A stretch of DNA of 64,000 bases from assembly GCF_902167145.1 (NCBI RefSeq), contig NC_050101.1:132896990-132960989 (forward strand), in the 5' to 3' direction. This document shows positions 57,161-64,000 of the stretch, piece by piece. The first letter of the stretch is position 1. The number at the start of each line of letters is the position of its first letter. The notes beneath the pieces are model-generated. The model was not told the DNA's origin. It worked only from the letters and a program-made list of their open reading frames with translations, and made no database searches. The translations under genes were made by a program, and so were the position numbers. The DNA is from Zea mays (taxonomy: Eukaryota; Streptophyta; Magnoliopsida; Poales; Poaceae).

Positions 57161-58600
57161 TGTTGGGGACCATAATTAGGGGTACCCCCAAGACTCCTAA
57201 TCTCAGCTGGTAACCCCCATCAGCACAAAGCTGCAAAGGCCTGATGGGCGCGATTAAGGTCGAGGCTCAGTCCACTCATGGGACACGATCTCGCCTCGCC
57301 CGAGCCCAGCCTCGGGCAAAGGCAGCCGACCCCGGAGGATTCACGTCTCGCCCGAGGGTCCCCTCAAGCAACGGACGCACCTTCGACTCACCCGAGGCCC
57401 AGCTCGGGCAGGCTTCACGGAGAAGCAACCTTGGCCAGATCGCCACGCCGATCGACCGTATCGCAAGAGCATTTAATGCAAGGATCGACTGACACCTTAT
57501 TCTGACGCGCGCTCCTCAGTCGACAGAGCCGAAGTGACCGCAGTCACTTCGCCGCTTCACTGACCGAACTGACAGGAAAACAGCGCCGCCTGCACCGCTC
57601 CGACTGCTGTGCCACTCGACAGAGTGAGGCTGACAGCAGCTAAGTCTAGCCTCGGGCGCCATAGGAAGCTCCGCCTCGCCCGACCCCAGGGCTCGGGCTC
57701 AACCTCGACGCCGGACGACGGACTCCGCCTCGCTCGACCCCAGGGCTCGGACTCAGCCTCGACCTCGGAAGACGGACTCCGCCTCGCCCGACCCCAGGGC
57801 TCGGACTCAGCCTCGACCTTGGAAGACGAACTCCGCCTCGCCTGACCCCAGGGCTCGGACTCAGCCTCGACCTCGGAAGACGAACTCCGCCTCGCCCGAC
57901 CCCAGGGCTCGGACTCAGCCTCGACCTCGGAAGAGCCTCCGCCTCGCCCGACCTCAGGCTCGGACCGACCACGTCACAGTGGGGCATCATTACCCTACCC
58001 CTAGCTAGCCCAAGCTACGGGGAACAAGACCGGCGTCCCATCTGGCTCGCCCCGGTAAACAAGTAATGATGGCACCCCGCGTGCTCCATGTCGACGGCGG
58101 CTCTCAGCCCCTTACGGAAGCAAGGAGACGTCAGCAAGGATCCGATAGCCCCGACAGCTGTACTTCCACAGGGCTCAAGCGCTCCTCCGATGGCCACGAC
58201 ATCACATGAACAGGGTGCCAAAACCTCTCCGACTGCCACGACGGCATGTACTTAAGGCTCTAGCTCCTCTCTGCTAGACACGTTAGCACACTGCTACACC
58301 CCTCATTGTACACCTGGGCCCTCTCCTTACGCCTATAAAAGGAAGGTCCAGGGCTCTCGTACGGGAAGGTTGGCCGCGCGGGAGGACGGGCCACCGCATA
58401 AGGCTCTCCCTCGCGGACGCTTGTAACCCCCTACTGCAAGCGCACCCGACCTGGGCGCAGGACAACACGGAGGCCGCGGGTTTCCCCTTTGCCTGTTTCT
58501 TTCCCCCTTCGTGCTCTGTCGCGCCGACCCATCTGGGCTGGGACACGCGGCGACAATTTACTCGTCGGTCCAGGGACCCCCCGGGGTCGAAACGCCGGCA
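57161..58600 (+). repeat. Gypsy (younger) 3' LTR
   Basis: 1440 bp, TGTTGGGGACC to ACGCCGGCA, followed by TSD CTCTC. TATAAAAG at 58334-58341. It carries four 54-bp units (57666-57962) against five in the partner LTR. Confidence 0.95.
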
Positions 58601-58605
58601 CTCTC

Positions 58606-59607
58606 GCACTCATGTTTTTCAATAAAATTTGGAACCCGCTGCAAAATCCGATAAATCTTGAAATTTTCAATTGATATCTATTTCAGATATGTTTCTAGCA
58701 TGATAAGTGACCGCTCCTTGGAGTAGTTCACCTTGTTTACCTATGACTGTCACTTAGTTGATTTCCTGCTTACTATATGCTTAGTGTTGTCTTTGTGGTG
58801 AACACCTCTTTGAAATGCTTGAAACTGAATTAAAATGCTTACACTTCACATATCTTGTGCATATGATTAGTTTGAGCATCTGATAGAACATGCATTTATT
58901 GCTGCACACTTAGCATAGCACCACTTAGAACATTTTTACACTCTGACTGGTATACTCCTAAAGCTCCCGCATTTTCTCCATTTCCTACTCTCTGTTGCAT
59001 TTCTGCATTTTCTGAGGGGGAGTTCTCTTGTCGAGGGGAAGTTTTTCTTTCTACCCTTGTTTGTGCTTGATGAGTTCACTTGTCAACAAGGGGGAGAGAT
59101 TTTGATATTTCTCGGTTCCTCTATCAAGGGGGAGAAATTTGGTCTTTCGGGCTTCCTCTCATCCAAGGGGGAGAGATGTGTTATTTGGAGTTGTTGGTCT
59201 CTAGGAGAGATTTTTGGGAGTATTGTGACAAGGGGAGGAGAATTGAGCCTTTTGGAGCTTTTGCTAGTTGTGTTGTGCCGTTTGCCTCTTTCTAGCTTTT
59301 GTGCTGATTTTATGCTCTAAATTGGTTTTTATGCTTGGATAAAGCTTCTTGTGCTTCGATGAGCTTTTGGCTTCTGGCTAGTGGTGTTGAGCCCTGCTTT
59401 TGCCTCTTATTGAGGGCTAGCCTTTTCTTTCTTGGTCGTGTTGATCCATTGCCCATTTCTTTGTTGACCAAGCTTTGCTTACTCTAAATGACTTGTTTAG
59501 CTTTTATCTGGCTTTTGGTCATTTGAGTGAGTTTCTCTTCTTCCTCCTCTTTCTGCTTACATATGCTCATATGGTGGTGTTGACAATGCACTCATCAATG
59601 GGAAGAT
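58606..59607 (+). other. Sirevirus 3' region, second part, with repeated polypurine tracts
   Basis: Continues the region cut at 39755. Polypurine tracts of the AAGGGGGAGA type occur at 59014-59022, 59033-59041, 59088-59099, 59125-59137, 59164-59176 and 59229-59240. A weaker one, AATGGGAAGAT, ends at the LTR start. Multiple tracts before the 3' LTR are a known Sirevirus trait. No gene is seen. Confidence 0.78.
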
Positions 59608-60581
59608 TGTCCCTTGTGGTTCGGGTGGATGATGAGTGATTGTCAATGGGTAGCACTCTAGGGTAGTCAGTGGACTGACCAGAGTGTGAGATTATTCTTG
59701 TGCAACCATGTCGGTCGGCTTGTGGTGTGCAGTTGTGGAACACAGGGATGGTGGTCGACGGCTGAAGTGAAGGTCATGCGGCCCCGTGCTGATGATCCGG
59801 GAGTGGTGAAGGGCGAGTGTTGTGTCTTTATAGACGAACCAGAGTAGCCGTGTGATCAGCCGTGGTGGCAGACACCTGGGACATGCACTCGCGTGAGGAC
59901 ATTGTGGAGTGGACCGTGTTGCTGGTGTAGTTGAGGACTAGTGGGACACACGTCTGGTCGTGGAGGACACACACGAGGTGTGGTACTCACGACGGGTTTG
60001 GCGGTTTGGGCCTCAAAACCACTCAGCGCTACGGATGGCGGGTTTTGCTGAGTTTGGGCCTCAAAACTCGGTGGCGGCGGTTTCGGAGGGAACCGGTGGC
60101 ATCATGTGGCATGATTGTGGAGCGTGCGTCAAGGCGAAGCAACTCCATGTGAAGGACGTGGCCGTCGGATCGAAAACCTAAGAGTTGGTCCATTTCGCCC
60201 TGTTAGAGTGGATAGACTCTATGTAAATAGGGTAGTTTAGAAATAGAGATTAACCATCTATAAATAGAGAGGAGGGCTGGTTAGTTCAGCATCTCTTGGC
60301 TGCAATTTGTTTGAGACTACTCATTTAGAGCTCCTAGTTTTCTCTCTAGGTAGACATCTATTGAGCCGAGAGATCCTCAGTGATTTTGTACTATCGATCG
60401 TGATCTTGTGATCTGAAAGTTTATTCTGAGGAAGGGTCACCGGTACGGCCCACAACGTTTGTTTACATTTCCATCTCAGTTTTACATACTTGCTGAAATT
60501 TGGAGTTGTTTTAGTCACCTGTTCTTCCCTTCCTCTCTTGTGTTTTTGGTTGAAAACCTTTGATTCTTTTGAGAGGATTTG
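59608..60581 (+). repeat. Sirevirus 3' LTR, interrupted
   Basis: Aligns with 20618-21595, with scattered differences and TATAAATA at 60259-60266. It stops after GAGGATTTG, where the 5' LTR continues GTTTGAAATTG; the rest must lie beyond the element that begins at 60582. Confidence 0.9.
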
Positions 60582-63500
60582 TGTAACACTATAAAAAAAC
60601 CATCAACTAAAAATAATGCATTTAGTTATTATGGTAATTTGGGTAATAAATTTTTATTCAAGTGTTTGTTATTTATTTGCATTTGAAATAATTTTTGATT
60701 GCTCATGATTGATTTGTGGATATTTAATAGCATTTCTTCTTATAGGAAAATCCTAGTAAATAATAAAATAATTATTAGTCCAAAAATAAATATTTTATTT
60801 ATAAATAATTTTGGTTTAATTATTATAAATTTTAGGGTTATTTAGAAATATATTTGGAAATTAGAAAAGAAATAGAAAAAAAAGAAAAAAACCCCTAACC
60901 TTAACCCTAAGGCCCATGAAACCTCCAACTGCGCCCCTACCCTTCCGAGGCAGCAGCCGCCGCCACCTTTCTTCACCCCCTCCCCTTCCCTCTCTTGCAA
61001 GTCGGCCCCACCTGGCCCTCTCCCTGCCTCTCTCCCAGGCGCGCCGCGCCCTGTGCCCGACGCCGCCACACCAAGCGCCGCGACCCCACACCCGACGCGC
61101 CAGCCGCCAGGACGAAGACCTGACGCCCACGGCCGAGCACCGCCCGACCGAGCAGCCCAGGTGCCAAGCCCGACGCGTCGCGACCCCGACGCCCCGTCGA
61201 GCAGCGCACCGACCGCGTGCCTGCCCCGTGCACCCGCGGTCCGTTCGTCTCGCGTTAATGGAGCATCACTGCTTCCGTTTCTCTTCTCATCACTCTCCTC
61301 CATTACTCCCTCCCTCCATTGATGGCTATGAAGAACCCGTCGACGCCCATTGACTCCCCCGCCCGACCTTTCCTCTCCCTCCCTCTCCTCTATAAAACCA
61401 ACGCCGAGTTCCTCCCTTTTCCTTCCTACCCGAGCTCGCCCCATTCTCTCTCTTTCAAGCTCCTCGCTGTTAGAGCCACCGCCACCGTCGCCAGAGTACG
61501 CCGTCATCGGAGCCCGTGGAGCTCGTCGGAGCTACGCCACCCGCCATCCGAAGCCGAGCCCCTACTCTTCTCCACTTAGACGAACCCCCATCGAACTCTC
61601 CCCCCGTCACACGTGCAAGCTCAAGGTTGAAGACGACCCAAATAATTTTGTGTATTTTCGAAATTACTTTTTGATTCAGTTTGTGAGTTTGATAATTATC
61701 GTGTTGTAATATGAGCATGTGTGATTCAGAATTCATACGTATGTGCGCTATGGAATTTTTGGTAGATATATGCGATAAGTAGTGCACCGTGATTATTCAT
61801 GTATTTGTTTACGAGGACTTTTAGAATGATGGATTAGAAAGAAGTATGACAAAAATTAGTAGTCACACGTTGGTGATAAAAACACTATATAGGTAATTTT
61901 ATAGTTCACAAGGAATGTTGGAAATTGTTTGGAAGATTATAATCATAAGTTCGTTTTAATAGATAATAGAAGCTTTTCTTAACATGGATTTAGTAAATGG
62001 TATAGAATTCATGGCAATATAAACATTATAGGTTATTAGATGATTTATCTCCGATTATTTTTAGTGATACTTTCAGAAAGGAGAAAAACTAAAAGAATAC
62101 CACTAGTCGTAATGAAAATAGGTTTTTACTAGCCAAAATAAAAATGTCCATAAGTATAGCACTTAACTTTTTAGAATCAGTAAAATACTTGTTTTTGTCA
62201 TAATAACCATGTTTATGTTATAAAAGTCCAATTAGTGAGTTATATTAATTCTTAGAATAATAATGTTAGAATAATCATGAATTAACTATTTTAGCTATAC
62301 GCATAAATTCAAGTTAGAAATAAAAGGAATAAAATCTATTAGTCTATATATTGGTGTTAAAGAAAAATAATTAGCCTTTATTTTCATAAAGAATGTTAAT
62401 ACGTATTAATACTAGTTAAAACTATTATTATAGCACCTACTTATAATTTCACCATTTATGGCTCGCAATAATAGTCATAAATGAATTAATAAGTATTTAC
62501 GCGTTAAGACGTATTTATGAGTGTGATAAGTGTGATGAATGTAATGGTGAATGATTACCCCTATACTGGTGTATGTTTATTTATTTGGCATACATATTCT
62601 TTTGTATGTGTGATACACAAATCGATGCTAGAAGTGGACTGTGAGTTAGACGAGCCTAACACGTTCGAGGACGACCCGCAGGACACGTTCGAGCAAGGCA
62701 AGTGGATTCTCCCTCTGCATATTCTATTTGTACCCAATTAATGCATATAATAATGTTTACTTTTTGGATATACTGCATAATTTGATGAGATTTATCTAAT
62801 TAAGGATTTCCTAGATTTACCAATTGTATTCCTTGATTACCCTGGGAAAACACTATGCTTTGCAAAATGATGCTACCGCTCAACTTAATAATTGTTATGT
62901 CACTCTTGTTTATGATATTAATGTTCCGTAAATGAAATTGGTATTATGATGTTAACCCGATGGTTAAACAAGATTATTGCATATTAATTGGAACATGGAT
63001 TGACCACCCAGGAAAATAGTGCTACCATGAGGGTGGTATGGGATGTCCTTGGCTAAATAACTATGGAAGTCTTATGTTGCGTGCTGGTCGTGGTCGACTA
63101 GAATGGGAGCATCTGGCAAGCGCTTATATTTCTAGCTCAGGCAGATTGGATACAGGCATAGTTCCCAAAGCTTTACCCCGCAGTCTGGACTATAAGTTGG
63201 TTACGTTGGATGTGCTCTATGCAGTTTGACCATTTCCAACATTTGTATATTGAGGACTCTAGGGAAAAGCCTCGTAGTGAGACCCTAGCCATTCACCTCG
63301 AAAGTGAATATGGGTCTGATCAACCTAAGCTAGAAGGGAATCGCGACTCATGGGTAAAGATGTGCCACCTCTGCAGAGTGTAAAACTGATATATCAGTCG
63401 CGCTCACGATTAAGAGCAGCCTAGACTCCTCACATGATAATTGAACTTAAAGATGGACAATAAATCGAGATCCGATGATCTGCCAATGGTTTGCTTAAGT

Positions 63501-64000
63501 GGTTTCACTTAAGTGTTTTTGATATACTCTTATACCTTTGTTTAATGGGAATACTTGGGATACACACTTATTAGTAAGACATGTGTTGTTAATAAAATAC
63601 TGACCAACTAAAATGCTTACTGCTCAACCTTAGCCTCACCTTGTTAACTTGCATTAATTTTCCCCCACTTGCTGAGCCTCGACCATAAGTGAGCTCACCC
63701 TTGCTAATATTTTGATCAGAGGGTGATGCTGGAGACTTCGCTGATGACAATGATGAGTTTTAAGTCTAATGATGTGTCGGTCATCTTCCTATGGGAGATT
63801 ACCCATGTTATTTAATTCCGCCTTACTTTGATGTTGATACTTGTTAAAGATACAATGATTTAGATGATGTAATAAAGTACTCTACTCTCTTTACGCCTTT
63901 ATTACATTGTCTTTTGATATATTACACTTGTGACATCAATATATGTGTGGAAATGGATCTTGGCACACATATGGTATGCGCTCAGTTCTGCCCACCAGAA
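60582..64000 (+). mobile_element. Long LTR (TGTAACA type) inserted in the Sirevirus 3' LTR, continuing past the window
   Basis: Starts TGTAACACTAT, with target ATTTG (60577-60581); the right end is outside the window. A TATAAAA box is at 61391-61397, after a GC-rich block (60900-61260). The 15-base motif CCTCTGCAGAGTGTA at 63368-63382 also occurs in the solo LTR at 4761-4775. It may be a solo LTR or the 5' LTR of a full element. No coding domains seen. Confidence 0.75.

Larger units (their letters stand above)
39756..58600 (+). mobile_element. Tat-type Gypsy element, younger, with both LTRs
   Basis: LTRs 39756-41253 and 57161-58600, flanked by perfect TSDs CTCTC (39751-39755 and 58601-58605). 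The primer-binding site TTGGCGCGCCAGGTAGGGG starts at 41255, and the polypurine tract GGCTCGGGGGCTAC ends at 57160. gag-pol is 41488-47789, an antisense gene lies at 48181-51619, and tandem repeats at 52091-52398. A 4,037-bp solo LTR is nested at 52773-56809. LTRs are very similar apart from a repeat-number difference. The primer site matches that of the element at 22849. Confidence 0.95.
20618..64000 (+). mobile_element. Sirevirus-type Copia element expanded by nested insertions, continuing past the window
   Basis: 5' LTR 20618-22144, primer-binding site TGGTATCAAAGCC from 22147, gag from 22208, pol to 39126, a non-coding 3' region, several polypurine tracts and a 3' LTR from 59608. The two LTRs align over about 975 bases before the second is broken at 60582. 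The YMDDIIFGG RT motif, initiator-Met-type primer site and repeated polypurine tracts fit Sirevirus. Nested inside are 22849-35368, 39756-58600 (with 52773-56809) and 60582 onward. All coding parts are broken. Confidence 0.88.

Overview
The window is plant nuclear DNA, from a large-genome grass. An Andropogoneae species such as maize or a close relative fits best, judging from the retrotransposon families, the nesting and the spliced host gene; the species call is inference. I recognise one host gene. The rest is transposable elements, most with boundaries fixed by target-site duplications (TSDs).

Region 1 (about 1-20,617) is a host gene on the minus strand encoding a DUF1218 membrane protein of 190 residues. 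Exon 1 (20,037-19,933) is separated from exon 2 (917-715) by a 19,015-base intron; a 114-base intron then precedes exon 3 (600-336). The long intron holds two decayed RTE LINE fragments; a 3.3-kb solo LTR (2,019-5,286, TSD TTGTC) containing a small hAT element (3,258-3,779, 8-bp TSD); an L1-type LINE with open ORF2 (about 6,424-10,931); an old Copia remnant (12,180-18,910); and, inside its LTR, a young 5.8-kb Copia element with 150-bp LTRs (12,936-18,734, TSD GTCTA). A Tourist-like MITE lies about 190 bp upstream of the start codon.

Region 2 (20,618 to the end) is one Copia element of Sirevirus type, expanded by later insertions. Its 5' LTR is 20,618-22,144. Its gag is split by a decayed Tat-type Gypsy element (22,849-35,368, TSD ATGGT/ATGGC). 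gag-pol resumes at 35,369 and ends at 39,126. A second, younger Tat-type Gypsy element (39,756-58,600, TSD CTCTC) sits in its 3' region, and that element carries a 4-kb solo LTR (52,773-56,809, TSD TCCTT). The Sirevirus 3' end has repeated polypurine tracts (59,014-59,240) and a 3' LTR from 59,608, which is broken at 60,582 by another long LTR running past the window end.

Both Gypsy elements carry an extra antisense gene between pol and the 3' LTR, with a shared Transposase_28-like domain, a coiled-coil C-terminal part and nearby tandem repeats. All LTR-element coding regions are broken by stops or frameshifts; only LINE ORF2 is uninterrupted. The implied insertion order in region 2 is Sirevirus, then the two Gypsy elements and the terminal LTR, then the solo LTR inside the younger Gypsy. 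I saw no tRNA, rRNA, CRISPR or bacterial genes.
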